From: Corynebacterium caspium DSM 44850
Lineage (GTDB): Bacteria > Actinomycetota > Actinomycetes > Mycobacteriales > Mycobacteriaceae
DNA: 64,000 nucleotides
Direction of reading: 5' to 3'
NCBI RefSeq assembly: GCF_030440555.1
Contig: NZ_CP047118.1
Coordinates: 682,001-746,000, forward strand
In this document: in pieces, positions 36,389 through 46,368 of the stretch
Numbering within the stretch: position 1 is the stretch's first letter
How the letters are laid out: the number at the start of each line of letters is the position of its first letter
Program-made: the position numbers and the translations under genes
Notes under the pieces: model-generated
What the model saw: only the letters and a program-made list of their open reading frames with translations
Told to the model about the DNA's origin: nothing
The model's database searches: none

Positions 36389-37501
36389 ATGGCTGAACCA
36401 GTAAAACTGCAATTTAATGCGCCCAAAAAAGGCATGCCCCCGAAGCACTTCGCGGACCTGAACCACGAGGAGAGGGTAGCAGCGCTAGCTGAGCTCGGTC
36501 TTCCTAAATTTCGTGCCGATCAAATAGCTCGCCACTACTACACCCGCTTTGAAGGCGATCCCTTAAATATGACGGATCTTCCTGAAGGCGTGCGCGCCAA
36601 AATCAAAGATGCGCTCTTCCCGGAATTGATGAAACCAATTCGGTCCCAAAATACCGACGATGGAGAAACCCAAAAAACTCTTTGGCAACTGCACGACGGG
36701 ACCATGCTGGAATCGGTGCTCATGCGCTATCCTGGCCGCGCTACCTTGTGTATTTCTTCCCAGGCCGGTTGCGGGATGAATTGTCCTTTCTGCGCAACTG
36801 GACAAGGTGGCCTTGATCGCAATCTTTCCGTTGGTGAAATGATTGAGCAGGTTCGTCACGCTGCTGCCACTATGGAGGCCGAAGGCGGACGCCTATCTAA
36901 TATTGTTTTCATGGGGATGGGCGAGCCACTCGCGAATTATAAGCGGGTAGTAAATGTGGTGCGTCAAATCACTAATCCAGGGCCACGCGGCTTTGGGATC
37001 TCGCAGCGCGGCGTGACCGTTTCCACAGTAGGTTTAGCTCCGATGATCAAGATGCTAGCCGATGAAGACCTCTCAGTACGCCTGGCAGTTTCTCTGCACA
37101 CCCCAGATGATGAATTCCGCAATACCTTGGTGCCAGTTAATAATCGCTGGCCAGTTTCTGAGGTTCTGGATGCGGCACGCTATTATGCTAAAAAATCTGG
37201 GCGGCGCGTTTCAATTGAATACGCACTAATTCGCGATAAGAATGATCAGCTCTGGCGTGCTGATTTGCTTGGTAAAATACTGCATAAGTATTTAGGTCCC
37301 AAGGTGCATGTGAATTTGATTCCTTTAAATCCGACCCCCGGATCTGAATGGGATGCTTCGCCTAAAGAACGTCAAGATGAGTTTGTGGCAAGAGTTATAG
37401 CCCAAGGCGTTCCCTGTACCGTGCGCAATACTAAAGGCTCTGAAATTGCTGCTGCTTGCGGACAGCTCGCCGCAGAAGAAGAAGAGCAAACCTCTGCTTA
37501 A
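36389..37501 (+). CDS. rlmN: dual-specificity 23S rRNA/tRNA adenine-C2 methyltransferase RlmN
   Basis: Radical-SAM enzyme that methylates C2 of A2503 in 23S rRNA and A37 in tRNAs. The iron-sulfur motif is [11 protein letters not shown] (Cys-x3-Cys-x2-Cys, about residues 118-128), and the covalent-intermediate cysteine lies near the C-terminus in AAACGQLA. The frame opens 18 codons earlier, but the ATG at 36389 gives the family start [21 protein letters not shown] perfect terminator follows. Confidence 0.95.
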   Translation: MAEPVKLQFNAPKKGMPPKHFADLNHEERVAALAELGLPKFRADQIARHYYTRFEGDPLNMTDLPEGVRAKIKDALFPELMKPIRSQNTDDGETQKTLWQLHDGTMLESVLMRYPGRATLCISSQAGCGMNCPFCATGQGGLDRNLSVGEMIEQVRHAAATMEAEGGRLSNIVFMGMGEPLANYKRVVNVVRQITNPGPRGFGISQRGVTVSTVGLAPMIKMLADEDLSVRLAVSLHTPDDEFRNTLVPVNNRWPVSEVLDAARYYAKKSGRRVSIEYALIRDKNDQLWRADLLGKILHKYLGPKVHVNLIPLNPTPGSEWDASPKERQDEFVARVIAQGVPCTVRNTKGSEIAAACGQLAAEEEEQTSA

Positions 37502-37516
37502 GCCCCAGAAAACTTT

Positions 37517-37560
37517 AAACCCCTAAGCCTTCAGAAAAATCTGAATTAGCTTAGGGGTTT
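37517..37560. terminator. bidirectional terminator between rlmN and the DUF2631 gene
   Basis: AAACCCCTAAGC (37517-37528) pairs perfectly with GCTTAGGGGTTT (37549-37560), with an inner TTCAG/CTGAA pairing. It lies between convergent genes and has A-rich and T-rich flanks. Confidence 0.88.
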
Positions 37561-37589
37561 AGTAGCTTAAGAAGAGATCTTGATATTTC

Positions 37590-38036
37590 TTAGTTAAGTG
37601 CGTGCTTAGCAGTTGAGCTGGTGTCGACTCTTAAATGCGCTACTCGTGAAGGCTTAATATTAAGGGCTCGAAGCTGGGAATCGCTTAGCTCAGCATAAGG
37701 GCCTTGCACGGTAGCCTGCAGATAAGCCCAGTCAGGTTCTTGGTGTCCTGCCGGCTTATTATGAGCGGTAAGCGTGCGGCGGGCATGCATCTTCGGTTGG
37801 ATCATATGAAGTATCAATCCAAGGGCAATAACTGCCGCGAAGATCAATAGGAAAACAGTTTCTACGTGACCTTCGTGATTGCCGAAGTTATAAAGTAATA
37901 GCAGGGCAAAAGACGACCATCCAAGGACTTGAATGGAACGGAAGGGCGTACCGTGCCAGCCCCATTTAGCAGAGGGTTCATCCAGGGTGGATACGCCGTT
38001 ATAAATTTCGGGCGGGGCAGAATGGGAAGCAGCCAC
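37590..38036 (-). CDS. DUF2631 membrane protein
   Basis: A 148-residue protein with an actinobacterial DUF2631 domain, function unknown. The family core runs from STLDEPSAKWGWHG (about 15-28) through two membrane segments: one starting around QVLGWSSFALLLLYNF (about 35-50) and, after the conserved GNHEGHVET, one around VFLLIFAAVIALGLIL (about 60-76). The C-terminal 60 residues are a soluble tail not usual for the domain. I chose the GTG at 38036 because AAGGAG lies 7 bases upstream; the open frame continues 43 codons further but without family similarity. Divergent from dxr. Confidence 0.8.
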   Translation of the reverse strand: MAASHSAPPEIYNGVSTLDEPSAKWGWHGTPFRSIQVLGWSSFALLLLYNFGNHEGHVETVFLLIFAAVIALGLILHMIQPKMHARRTLTAHNKPAGHQEPDWAYLQATVQGPYAELSDSQLRALNIKPSRVAHLRVDTSSTAKHALN

Positions 38037-38190
38037 AGTAGCTCTCCTTAGAGGTACGCGTACGCAAATGATAAATAATGAACTTAAACCTATTTTGCCA
38101 CACTCCGCCAGGACCTTTAGGAAGCTACTCAACTGGATACCCCGCTGCTCCGCCTTTCGGTTCACCCCCGTGTCCTAGTTATAGGTAAGA

Positions 38191-39384
38191 ATGGTGTTTG
38201 TGAAAAAGCGTATTGTCATTCTTGGTTCAACTGGATCTATTGGTACTCAAGCCTTAAATGTGGTGGCAAAAAATCCGCACCTATTTGAAGTGGTGGGAAT
38301 TGTTGCCGGGGGAGCACAACCACAGCTGTTAGTAGCACAGGCTAAAAAGCTTGGATTAAAGCCACATCAGGTAGGGGTTAGCAACGTAGCTGCAGCTAAA
38401 GAGGTATCTGAAGCTTTAGGAACGGGGGTTATCAGCGGGAGTGATGCTGCTGCAGAAATGGTACGTATGAGCACAAGTTCCCCCGGAGCAGTAGATGTGG
38501 TCCTAAATGGGCTGGTGGGATCGGCAGGTTTGGAGGCCACCATTGCCACCATAAATTCAAGGGCAGCGCTAGCTTTAGCTAATAAAGAATCTCTGGTAGC
38601 CGGAGGAGATTTCATTATGGAGCAAGCACGCGCACGGGGGGCAAAAATTATTCCGGTAGATTCAGAGCATTCTGCTATGGCGCAGTGTTTGCGTGCTGGG
38701 GAAGCTAAGGAGGTGTCTCGGCTGGTGTTAACCGCTTCCGGAGGGCCTTTTTGGGGATGGAATCGGGAGCAGATGATGCAGGTAACCCCGAAGCAAGCTG
38801 CAGCACACCCAACTTGGTCGATGGGGCAGATGAATACTTTAAATTCTGCAACCCTGATAAATAAAGGCTTAGAGTTAATAGAAGCCACTTTATTATTTGA
38901 TATTCCAGCTGATCGCATTGATGTGAGCGTGCATCGACAGTCAATTATTCATTCCATGGTCACTTTTAATGATGGTGCCACCATCGCCCAAGCCTCTATA
39001 ACTTCAATGGAGCTACCTATTGCTTTGGCTTTGAATTGGCCGCATCGGGTAGCTGAAATTGAGCCGGCAGTAGATTTCACCAAATCCTTTAGCTGGGATT
39101 TCGCTCCAGTAGATAATGTAGCCTTTCCGGCAGTAGAGCTAGCTAGGGAAGTCGCCACCAAGCGCGCTACCTGGCCAGCTATTTATAATGCCGCAAATGA
39201 AGAAGCCGCGGCAGCGTTTTTAGCCCACAAGATTGCCTTCCCACATATTGTGGATGTAGTGGCAGAAGTTGTTGGAGGTGCGGCAGATTTTGCTGCGCAA
39301 CCGCACAGCGTGGCCCAAATTGTGGAAATTGAAAACGAAGCTAGAAGAAGAGCCCAAGTGGAAATCGCTAAATTAGCTTTCTAG
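38191..39384 (+). CDS. dxr: 1-deoxy-D-xylulose 5-phosphate reductoisomerase
   Basis: Dxr (IspC) converts DXP to MEP, the committed step of the non-mevalonate isoprenoid pathway. The NADPH motif GSTGSIG lies at 12-18, ANKESLV near 130-136 and the metal-binding PVDSEHSA near 155-162. It is 397 residues. Nearby in-frame GTGs (38194, 38200) are alternative starts. With the site-2 protease and ispG it forms the conserved dxr-rip1-ispG cluster of Actinobacteria, so two of the seven MEP steps are here. Confidence 0.96.
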   Translation: MVFVKKRIVILGSTGSIGTQALNVVAKNPHLFEVVGIVAGGAQPQLLVAQAKKLGLKPHQVGVSNVAAAKEVSEALGTGVISGSDAAAEMVRMSTSSPGAVDVVLNGLVGSAGLEATIATINSRAALALANKESLVAGGDFIMEQARARGAKIIPVDSEHSAMAQCLRAGEAKEVSRLVLTASGGPFWGWNREQMMQVTPKQAAAHPTWSMGQMNTLNSATLINKGLELIEATLLFDIPADRIDVSVHRQSIIHSMVTFNDGATIAQASITSMELPIALALNWPHRVAEIEPAVDFTKSFSWDFAPVDNVAFPAVELAREVATKRATWPAIYNAANEEAAAAFLAHKIAFPHIVDVVAEVVGGAADFAAQPHSVAQIVEIENEARRRAQVEIAKLAF

Positions 39385-39477
39385 GCCGCTAAACTCAGGC
39401 AGTCTGTCATTTATGGTGAGCTAGCTGTTTGACTTGCCAATGACACCGGAGTTTATGAATTTTAAGAAGGGAAGCGT

Positions 39478-40689
39478 GTGGTCGCTTATCTAATTGGGGT
39501 GGCATTATTTGCCGCAGGAATTGCCGTAACTATTGCTTTGCATGAACTCGGGCATTTAGGAGCAGCCCGCTTATGCGGGATGAAGGTGCGGCGTTATTTT
39601 GTTGGCTTTGGCCCTAAAATATGGTCGACTACCCGCGGAGGCACCGAATATGGGCTAAAAGCGCTTCCTTTTGGCGGCTTTTGTGAGATTGCCGGCATGA
39701 CAGCCTTAGATGAGGTAACTCCGGAAGAAGCACCTTATGCCATGGTAAATAAACCCTGGTGGCAGCGGATATTTGTGCTTCTTGGGGGGATTGCTGTCAA
39801 TATATTGGTTGGCTTAATTTTGCTTTATGGGGTAGCTACTACTGCAGGTATTCCTAATCTCAAAGCTGATATGACCCCAATTGCTGGAGAATTAGTATGT
39901 GCGGCTAATCAGCTTCCCGATGGCACGCTAGCTTCTTGTAACGATCCCTCCCCAGCTGCTGTGGCCGGCTTAATGCCTGGCGATAGGATCCAAAGCGTTG
40001 ATGGTCAACCGCTGACCTCCTTTGTGGAGCTGCGAGATTATGTGACTACTCGAGCCGGGGAAATAATTACGCTGACAGTCTCGCGTGGGCCAGAAACCCT
40101 GCAGCTAGATATTCAAGTGGCTACAGTTACTCGCTATGATTCCGCTGGGGTAGCGCATGAAACTGGTGCTATTGGAGTTGTAGGTGGGGTTAACCCAGAT
40201 GCTATTAAGCGCTACGATGCGGTGTCGGCAATACCTGCCACTTTGGCTTATTCTGCGGAGATTTTTAAAGGCACTGCCACCGCGCTAGTGCAATTGCCAG
40301 CTAAAGTTCCAGGGGTTGCTGCTGCTATTTTTGGAGGCCAGCGCGATGCCGAAAGCCCCATGAGTGTAGTTGGCGCTTCGCGAGTGGGAGGAGAATTAGT
40401 AGAACGTTCCTTGTGGTCGCTGTTCTTTATGATGTTGGCCTCATTGAATTTCTTCCTCGCCCTTTTCAACTTGATCCCGTTGCCACCTTTTGATGGTGGG
40501 CATGTGGTGGTAGTTCTTTATGAAAAGCTTCGCGATTTCCTCCGGCGTTTGCGAGGCTTAGCCCCCGGTCAACCTGCTGATTACACCAAGCTTTTACCCA
40601 TTACTTATGCCATCGCTGCAGTTTTAATTTCTGTCAGTGTAATATTTGTCTTGGCAGATATTGTGAATCCCATACGCTTATTTGGTTAA
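39478..40689 (+). CDS. rip1: site-2 protease (Rip1/RseP family)
   Basis: A 403-residue intramembrane zinc metalloprotease that cleaves membrane-bound regulators such as anti-sigma factors. The active-site HELGH lies at 22-26 in the first membrane segment and the second zinc site in LIPLPPFDGGH near 338-349. A PDZ domain covers about 150-230, and four membrane segments are readable. The GTG start follows AAGGGAAG. It lies between dxr and ispG as in mycobacteria, where Rip1 controls envelope and metal-stress responses; substrates here are unknown. Confidence 0.92.
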   Translation: MVAYLIGVALFAAGIAVTIALHELGHLGAARLCGMKVRRYFVGFGPKIWSTTRGGTEYGLKALPFGGFCEIAGMTALDEVTPEEAPYAMVNKPWWQRIFVLLGGIAVNILVGLILLYGVATTAGIPNLKADMTPIAGELVCAANQLPDGTLASCNDPSPAAVAGLMPGDRIQSVDGQPLTSFVELRDYVTTRAGEIITLTVSRGPETLQLDIQVATVTRYDSAGVAHETGAIGVVGGVNPDAIKRYDAVSAIPATLAYSAEIFKGTATALVQLPAKVPGVAAAIFGGQRDAESPMSVVGASRVGGELVERSLWSLFFMMLASLNFFLALFNLIPLPPFDGGHVVVVLYEKLRDFLRRLRGLAPGQPADYTKLLPITYAIAAVLISVSVIFVLADIVNPIRLFG

Positions 40690-40772
40690 GCTGGGAACGT
40701 AGCGATACCTACCGCCGGTGTATGCTGTGCCAAAGCACGCACCCTTAAATGTTTTTCAAGGAGCACCTACCT

Positions 40773-41957
40773 GTGTCTATTCCTATTGGTCTCGGACTTC
40801 CCGAAGCCCCACCACCTACGCTTGCGCCGCGTCGGAAGACTCGCCAGCTGATGGTGGGGAATGTAGGCGTGGGCTCAGATTATCCGGTTTCTGTGCAGTC
40901 CATGACTACCACTAAAACCCACGATATTAATGCCACTTTGCAACAAATCGCGCAGCTTGCTGCCACCGGATGCGATATTGTGCGCGTGGCCTGCCCAAAA
41001 ACGGTAGACGCGGAGGCGTTGCCGATCATCGCAAAAAAATCCCCGATCCCCGTTATCGCTGATATCCACTTTCAGCCTAAATATATTTTTGCAGCTATTG
41101 ATGCTGGCTGTGCGGCGGTACGCGTAAATCCGGGTAATATTCGCGAATTTGATGGCCGCGTTAAAGAAGTTGCCAAGGCTGCTGGGGCCGCCAATATTCC
41201 GATTCGTATTGGGGTCAATGCAGGATCCCTAGATAAGCGGATGCTGGAAAAATACGGCAAGGCCACCCCTGAGGCATTAGTGGAATCTGCTATCTGGGAA
41301 GCTAGCTTGTTTGAGGAATATGGATATGGCGATATTGCTATTTCCGTAAAACATAACGATCCTGTAATTATGGTGGAGGCTTATCGGCAATTAGCTGCTA
41401 AAACTGATTATCCACTGCATTTAGGCGTTACCGAAGCTGGACCAGCTTTCCAGGGCACTATTAAATCTGCGGTCGCTTTTGGATGGCTTTTAGGATCTGG
41501 CATTGGAGATACCATCCGGGTCTCACTTTCCGCAGATCCAGTAGAAGAAATTAAAGTAGGGGAGAAGATTCTAGAGTCTTTGAACCTGCGTCCTCGTGGC
41601 CTAGAGATTATTTCCTGCCCTTCATGTGGTCGCGCCCAAGTAGATGTCTATACCTTGGCTGAAGAAGTTACTGCCGGTATGGAAGGTCTAGAAGTTCCTT
41701 TAAGAGTGGCTGTTATGGGTTGTGTAGTAAATGGCCCAGGTGAAGCCCGCGATGCCGATCTTGGGGTAGCCTCTGGCAACGGTAAAGGTCAGATTTTTGT
41801 GAAAGGCAAAGTCATTAAGACAGTGCCAGAAGATCAAATCGTAGAAACCTTGCTTGAAGAAGCACACCGTTTAATCGCAGAAATGGATCCAGACGATATT
41901 CAAGCTGCAAAAAATCTGGGTACAGGAGCCAGCGTTTCAATTACTTCCAAGTCTTAA
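40773..41957 (+). CDS. ispG: 4-hydroxy-3-methylbut-2-en-1-yl diphosphate synthase
   Basis: IspG (GcpE) reduces MEcPP to HMBPP with a [4Fe-4S] cluster, the sixth MEP-pathway step. The cluster cysteines are in ISCPSCGR and the later [11 protein letters not shown]. Other motifs are [12 protein letters not shown] near the N-terminus and VRVNPGNI. The GTG at 40773 is preceded by AAGGAG at a 9-base spacing; the upstream ATG at 40749 lacks this. A terminator follows. Confidence 0.95.
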   Translation: MSIPIGLGLPEAPPPTLAPRRKTRQLMVGNVGVGSDYPVSVQSMTTTKTHDINATLQQIAQLAATGCDIVRVACPKTVDAEALPIIAKKSPIPVIADIHFQPKYIFAAIDAGCAAVRVNPGNIREFDGRVKEVAKAAGAANIPIRIGVNAGSLDKRMLEKYGKATPEALVESAIWEASLFEEYGYGDIAISVKHNDPVIMVEAYRQLAAKTDYPLHLGVTEAGPAFQGTIKSAVAFGWLLGSGIGDTIRVSLSADPVEEIKVGEKILESLNLRPRGLEIISCPSCGRAQVDVYTLAEEVTAGMEGLEVPLRVAVMGCVVNGPGEARDADLGVASGNGKGQIFVKGKVIKTVPEDQIVETLLEEAHRLIAEMDPDDIQAAKNLGTGASVSITSKS

Positions 41958-42008
41958 AGCAGCTAGGTAGCTAGCTCTTAGCTAGCGCCTTATTAGCACC
42001 CCAAAAAT

Positions 42009-42046
42009 ACCCCACTAGCTGTGTCTATTCCCAGGTAGTGGGGTTT
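42009..42046 (+). terminator. terminator after ispG
   Basis: ACCCCACTA (42009-42017) pairs perfectly with TAGTGGGGT (42036-42044), followed by TTTG. The -10 box of the next gene begins 8 bases later. Confidence 0.82.
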
Positions 42047-42053
42047 GCGCTGC

Positions 42054-42066
42054 TAGAGTCACGCCC
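42054..42066 (+). promoter_or_regulatory. leaderless extended -10 promoter of the PBP gene
   Basis: TGC-TAGAGT (hexamer 42054-42059) is followed by 7 bases and the ATG at 42067. The -35 position would fall in the 3' arm of the ispG terminator. Confidence 0.55.
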
Positions 42067-43902
42067 ATGAAACGGCTTCTGGTGTGGTTAGTATGTGCAG
42101 TGTTTGCGACAAGCTTTTTGGTTGCTTGCACGCCAAAGCCGAAAAGCCCCGAACCAACGCTGATGGCAGTTTTTGCCGCCACCCAAGAGCGCACGTGGAA
42201 AGAATTAAATAAATACGTAGATCGCCCCGAAGAAGCAGCCGCTGAACTCCAAGCTACCCTCGAAGGTTTGCAAGCAACCGATGTGGGCATTGACATCAAA
42301 AAAGTAGCGATCCACGGCGGCTCCGCAACAGTTGATTTCACCACTAATTGGCAGCTGCCAGGAGATCGCAGTATTAGCTATGACTCCCAGGCGCGGCTTA
42401 CCGAATATAAAAACTCTTGGCTTTTAAGGTGGGAACCGCGGGTAATTCATCCACAACTAGGGGCTGGACAACACCTAGAACTAAGAGCTGTAGCTGCTAA
42501 TCGGGCCAGTGTTTTAAGCTCTGATGGTAAGGCCTTATTGACACCTGGAATTCAGCGCCGCATTTTAGTGGATACTAAGGGCTTAAAAACCCAGCGAGCG
42601 CATGATTTAGCCTTGCGGATTCAAAATGCCCTAGATATAGCGCGCAAGGTAGATTCCACTGTTCCAGAGCTTGACCGCTTAGCAATAGCCCAAGCCATGC
42701 TGAAATATGAAGGGCCATTTTCAGTGGCAGTGGTACGCGAACAGCCCGGTGGCATCGTCGAAAATGAATTAGCTGGAGAGGCCGAGATTACGGTTAATAA
42801 AGAGGCTGCGCTAATTACCCCGGATTCAGATTTTGCCCCTGATTTGATGTCTCGGATTCGCAATGTGGTTGGGGATGAAGTCAAAGGAAATAACGGTTGG
42901 CGAGTAGCTATCGTAAATTCTCAAGGGGCTTCCCTAGCAGATATTGAGCACCATGACGCCGGGGTGGCACCGGCAGTGCGAGTTTCAGTGGATTATAACG
43001 TGCAGCGCGCAGCCCAAGACGCAGTGAATAAACAAACTGGGCGCAAAGCTGTAATTGTGGCAGTGCGGCCATCTACTGGCGAGATACTTGCGGTGGCGCA
43101 ATCCCCAGAAGCTGATAAAGATGGCGATATCGGACTGCGCGGGCTGTACCCACCAGGTTCCACCTTCAAAATAATTACAGCCGCAGCTGGATTTGAGAAA
43201 CAGCAATTAAATCCGGAAACCACGGTGCCTTGTCCAGGAACTATGAATATTTATGGTCGCATCGTAACTAACTATGCCAATTTTGCTTTGGGTAATACTT
43301 CTCTAAGAAATGCTTTTGCGCAATCATGTAACACCACCTTTGCAGATATTTCGACCAATTTAGCTCCCGGAGAATTAGCAGCTACTGCGAAACAATTTGG
43401 AGTGGGGCTGGACTATGAAATCTTTGGCCTTGATGTGGTAACTGGTCAAGTTCCTTTTGCAGAAATCCCACTAGAGCGCACTGAAGCAGGCTATGGTCAG
43501 GGGCTAGATTTGGTAAGTCCTTTAGGTCTAACTTTGATGTCTGCAACGGCAGCCACCGGGCGCACTCCAGTGCCGGTATTAATTAATGGCCAAGAAACTA
43601 AGATAAGTGAGCGAACTGCACCACTTGCGCAACCTGTTTTAGATAATTTGCGCGATGTTATGCGCGCGGTAGTTACCTCTGGTACTGGACGTGGCCTAAA
43701 AGTTGCCGGGGAAGTATTCGCCAAAACTGGTGAGGCTGAGGTTAATGAAGGATCCCATTCTTGGTTCACCGGTTATCGCGATGATCTGGCATTTACTTCT
43801 CTGGTGGTACTTGGTGGTGGTTCGGAATTAGCAGTAGCAATGACCAATGATTTCTTTAATAGCTTGGATGCTTATAGCTCTGGCCAAGTTATTACTCCTT
43901 AA
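42067..43902 (+). CDS. penicillin-binding lipoprotein (transpeptidase)
   Basis: A 611-residue class B penicillin-binding protein, a D,D-transpeptidase of cell-wall synthesis. It begins with a lipoprotein signal peptide whose lipobox is FLVAC (Cys about 21). Residues 30-150 look like the NTF2-like N-terminal domain of MecA-type PBPs. The transpeptidase motifs are STFK near 363-366, SCN near 422 and KTGEAE near 555. The gene lies between ispG and map, where mycobacteria have a related lipoprotein PBP. Confidence 0.9.
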   Translation: MKRLLVWLVCAVFATSFLVACTPKPKSPEPTLMAVFAATQERTWKELNKYVDRPEEAAAELQATLEGLQATDVGIDIKKVAIHGGSATVDFTTNWQLPGDRSISYDSQARLTEYKNSWLLRWEPRVIHPQLGAGQHLELRAVAANRASVLSSDGKALLTPGIQRRILVDTKGLKTQRAHDLALRIQNALDIARKVDSTVPELDRLAIAQAMLKYEGPFSVAVVREQPGGIVENELAGEAEITVNKEAALITPDSDFAPDLMSRIRNVVGDEVKGNNGWRVAIVNSQGASLADIEHHDAGVAPAVRVSVDYNVQRAAQDAVNKQTGRKAVIVAVRPSTGEILAVAQSPEADKDGDIGLRGLYPPGSTFKIITAAAGFEKQQLNPETTVPCPGTMNIYGRIVTNYANFALGNTSLRNAFAQSCNTTFADISTNLAPGELAATAKQFGVGLDYEIFGLDVVTGQVPFAEIPLERTEAGYGQGLDLVSPLGLTLMSATAATGRTPVPVLINGQETKISERTAPLAQPVLDNLRDVMRAVVTSGTGRGLKVAGEVFAKTGEAEVNEGSHSWFTGYRDDLAFTSLVVLGGGSELAVAMTNDFFNSLDAYSSGQVITP

Positions 43903-43917
43903 CTTTGTGCGTCGGGC

Positions 43918-43929
43918 TACCATAGGGCC
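43918..43929 (+). promoter_or_regulatory. leaderless -10 promoter of map
   Basis: TACCAT at 43918-43923 is followed by 6 bases and the ATG at 43930. The gap after the PBP gene is only 27 bases and contains no Shine-Dalgarno. Confidence 0.5.
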
Positions 43930-44808
43930 ATGTCTAAGAGTCGTGGAAAACTAAGCCCTGGCCGCCCCACACCTATACGGGAGGTCCCTGCCGATATCGT
44001 TTATCCAGAATATGTCTGGAAAGATGATGTGCAGGAAAATATTGGGGAACCCTTTGTGCAAACCCCAGAAGTTATTGCTGCCATGCGTGAAACTTCGCGT
44101 ATCGCTGCTAATGCTCTCCAAATAGCTGGTGCGGCAGTGGCCCCTGGGGTTACTACTGATGAAATTGACCGGATAGCTCATGAATATATGCTCGATCACG
44201 GGGCTTATCCTTCGACCTTGGGTTACCGACACTTCCCGAAGTCATGTTGTGTTTCTCTAAATGAAATTGTGTGCCATGGCATTCCAGATTCTACGGTCAT
44301 CCAAGATGGCGATATCGTAAATATTGATATTACTGCCTATAAAAATGGGGTACATGGGGACACCAATGCTACTTTCCTAGCTGGAAATGTGGCCGAGGAA
44401 CATCGCCTTTTAGTGGAAAGAACCCATGAAGCGATGATGCGCGGTATTCGCGCTGCCAAGCCTGGACGAGAAGTAAATGTGATTGGCCGGGTAATTGAGT
44501 CTTATGCTAAACGCTTTGGATATAACGTGGTCACTGATTTTACCGGCCACGGAGTAGGCCCGACTTTCCATAATGGCCTAGTGGTTTTGCACTATGATTC
44601 CGATGCTTATCGCGATATTTTGGAACCCGGAATGACCCTAACTATTGAACCTATGCTTAACCTAGGATCCCTAGATTATGATATTTGGGATGATGGCTGG
44701 ACTGTCCAAAACCGGGATGGAAAATTTAGCGCCCAATTTGAGCACACCTTAGTAATTACCGAAGATGGCAATGAAATTTTGACCATTGCCGATGGTGGCC
44801 AGGCTTAG
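43930..44808 (+). CDS. map: methionine aminopeptidase
   Basis: Type I methionine aminopeptidase, which removes the initiator Met. Metal ligands are readable in order: DIVNIDIT and HGDTNATF (two Asp), HGVGPTFH (His), TIEPML (Glu) and FEHTLVIT (Glu). The 292 residues include an N-terminal extension with [11 protein letters not shown], as in actinobacterial MapB. A strong bidirectional terminator follows, facing the mycothione reductase gene. Confidence 0.96.
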   Translation: MSKSRGKLSPGRPTPIREVPADIVYPEYVWKDDVQENIGEPFVQTPEVIAAMRETSRIAANALQIAGAAVAPGVTTDEIDRIAHEYMLDHGAYPSTLGYRHFPKSCCVSLNEIVCHGIPDSTVIQDGDIVNIDITAYKNGVHGDTNATFLAGNVAEEHRLLVERTHEAMMRGIRAAKPGREVNVIGRVIESYAKRFGYNVVTDFTGHGVGPTFHNGLVVLHYDSDAYRDILEPGMTLTIEPMLNLGSLDYDIWDDGWTVQNRDGKFSAQFEHTLVITEDGNEILTIADGGQA

Positions 44809-44812
44809 CACT

Positions 44813-44865
44813 AAAAAAGAGAGCGCCTAACTTAGCTAAATCTTTTTGTTAGGCGCTCTTTTTTG
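44813..44865. terminator. bidirectional terminator between map and mtr
   Basis: GAGCGCCTAAC (44821-44831) pairs perfectly with GTTAGGCGCTC (44848-44858), with an A-run before and a T-run after. It lies between convergent genes. Confidence 0.92.
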
Positions 44866-44897
44866 AGTTTTTGATGAGATTTTAAGAAATCTTGTCG

Positions 44898-46295
44898 CTA
44901 AGAAAAATCCAGTCCTAATAAAGCATTTTCTACCACTTCATTTAGGGCTGGGTGAATCCAGTACTGTTTCCGGGCAGCTGTTCGCATATCAATCTCATAA
45001 ACCATAAAGGTGATTAATTGCTGCAAAAGAGTACTAGCTTGAGGGCCCATAATATGTGCACCCAGGAGCAGGCCGGAATCTTTATCAGCAATTAATTTAA
45101 TAATGCCGCTTTGGTCTTCCATGGCCCAGCCATAAGCAACATCTGCAAAACGCTGTACTTTAACGGTGTAGTTATGGCCTGCATCGGAGGCTTGTTTTTC
45201 AGTTAAACCAACTGTGGCAATCTGGGGATGTGTGAATACCGCAGCTGGAATATGCTCGTGGGGAAGTTCCTGGAGATCCTCTGGATAAAGCAGATTGTGC
45301 TGCACTGCGCGCGCTTCAGCATTAGCTACATGCTTTAGCAAATATGGGGAAGAAATATCTCCAAGGGCCCAGATTCCGGGAGCACTAATGCTACGGCCAT
45401 ATTTATCAACGGCTAGGCGGCCATGTTCCATAGCTATTCCGGCTGCTTCCAGATTCAGCTGGTCGGCATTAGAAACTCGTCCAGTAGCCACCAAAATCTC
45501 GGAAGCCCTTATTTCTGAACCGTCAGAAAGGGTGGCCACAACTGAATTATCTTCCTGGCGTAACTGGCTAATCGTACTGTTATAGCGGATATCCCAGCGC
45601 TTGCTAGCAATCTCATTAAAAGCCGCACCTATTTCGGCATCCAAGTGGCGTAATACTTGTCCGGATCGTGCGATAATAGTTATTTTGGTTCCAAGCGAAG
45701 CAAAAACATGGGCAAATTCCATGGCAATATAGCCGCCGCCATAAATTATGAGAGATTCTGGTTGCTCTGGCAGGCGCATAATATCCCAATTGGTGCGATA
45801 CCGTACCCCAGATTCGGCAATGACTTCTGGAATTACTGCCCGCGAACCTGCCGCCACCACAATTTGATCACCACTGATGATCTTCGGTATGCCACCTTGA
45901 GCCGTACTGATGGTACGAGGAGCTATAAAAGTGGCATGGCCATCATAAACCTCAATATTGGGGGTTTCAGGGCCCCGCCTATAAGCTTCGCCACCTTTAG
46001 CAATGAGATCAATACGTTGGGCAAAAATCCGGTTAGTTAGATCTTGCCACCGCACTCCGTTATAGGTGGTGTCCAGGCCAAATTTTTCGCTATTTGCGGC
46101 GTCATAAGCTAGATCGGCAGCATGCACCATCATTTTGGTAGGAATGCACCCGGCATTAAGGCAAGTGCCGCCGAAAATTCCCTCTTCCACAATGGCGATC
46201 GACATATCATCGAAGCGCTCATCAGGCAGTGAATTACCGGATCCAGTACCAATAATTACCAGGTCATAGTGTTTATCCACGGCAGGTGTGCTCAT
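44898..46295 (-). CDS. mtr: mycothione reductase
   Basis: NADPH-dependent flavoenzyme that reduces mycothiol disulfide, the actinobacterial counterpart of glutathione reductase. The FAD motif is VIIGTGSGNS near the N-terminus; the redox-active disulfide is in GGTCLNAGCIPTK (about 45-57). The NADPH motif is IYGGGYIAMEFAHVFASLG, and the C-terminal interface contains HPALNEVVENAL. The stretch GTGSGNSLPDERF marks Mtr against other disulfide reductases. The ATG at 46295 is preferred to one three codons upstream. The order mtr-hydrolase-mqo is shared with mycobacteria. Confidence 0.92.
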   Translation of the reverse strand: MSTPAVDKHYDLVIIGTGSGNSLPDERFDDMSIAIVEEGIFGGTCLNAGCIPTKMMVHAADLAYDAANSEKFGLDTTYNGVRWQDLTNRIFAQRIDLIAKGGEAYRRGPETPNIEVYDGHATFIAPRTISTAQGGIPKIISGDQIVVAAGSRAVIPEVIAESGVRYRTNWDIMRLPEQPESLIIYGGGYIAMEFAHVFASLGTKITIIARSGQVLRHLDAEIGAAFNEIASKRWDIRYNSTISQLRQEDNSVVATLSDGSEIRASEILVATGRVSNADQLNLEAAGIAMEHGRLAVDKYGRSISAPGIWALGDISSPYLLKHVANAEARAVQHNLLYPEDLQELPHEHIPAAVFTHPQIATVGLTEKQASDAGHNYTVKVQRFADVAYGWAMEDQSGIIKLIADKDSGLLLGAHIMGPQASTLLQQLITFMVYEIDMRTAARKQYWIHPALNEVVENALLGLDFS

Positions 46296-46368
46296 ATATA
46301 GCATTCCTAATCTCTAATGAGTAGTTACTTCAGACATAACAGCGCAAAGTGCTAAGTGATTCCCTAGA

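Noticed and set aside
46276..46284. Further DnaA-like boxes (TTATCCACG at about 46276, TTATCCACT at about 41409, TGTGGATAG at about 46741 and 61803)
   Set aside because: Each has one mismatch to the consensus and lies singly within coding sequence; expected by chance at this length.
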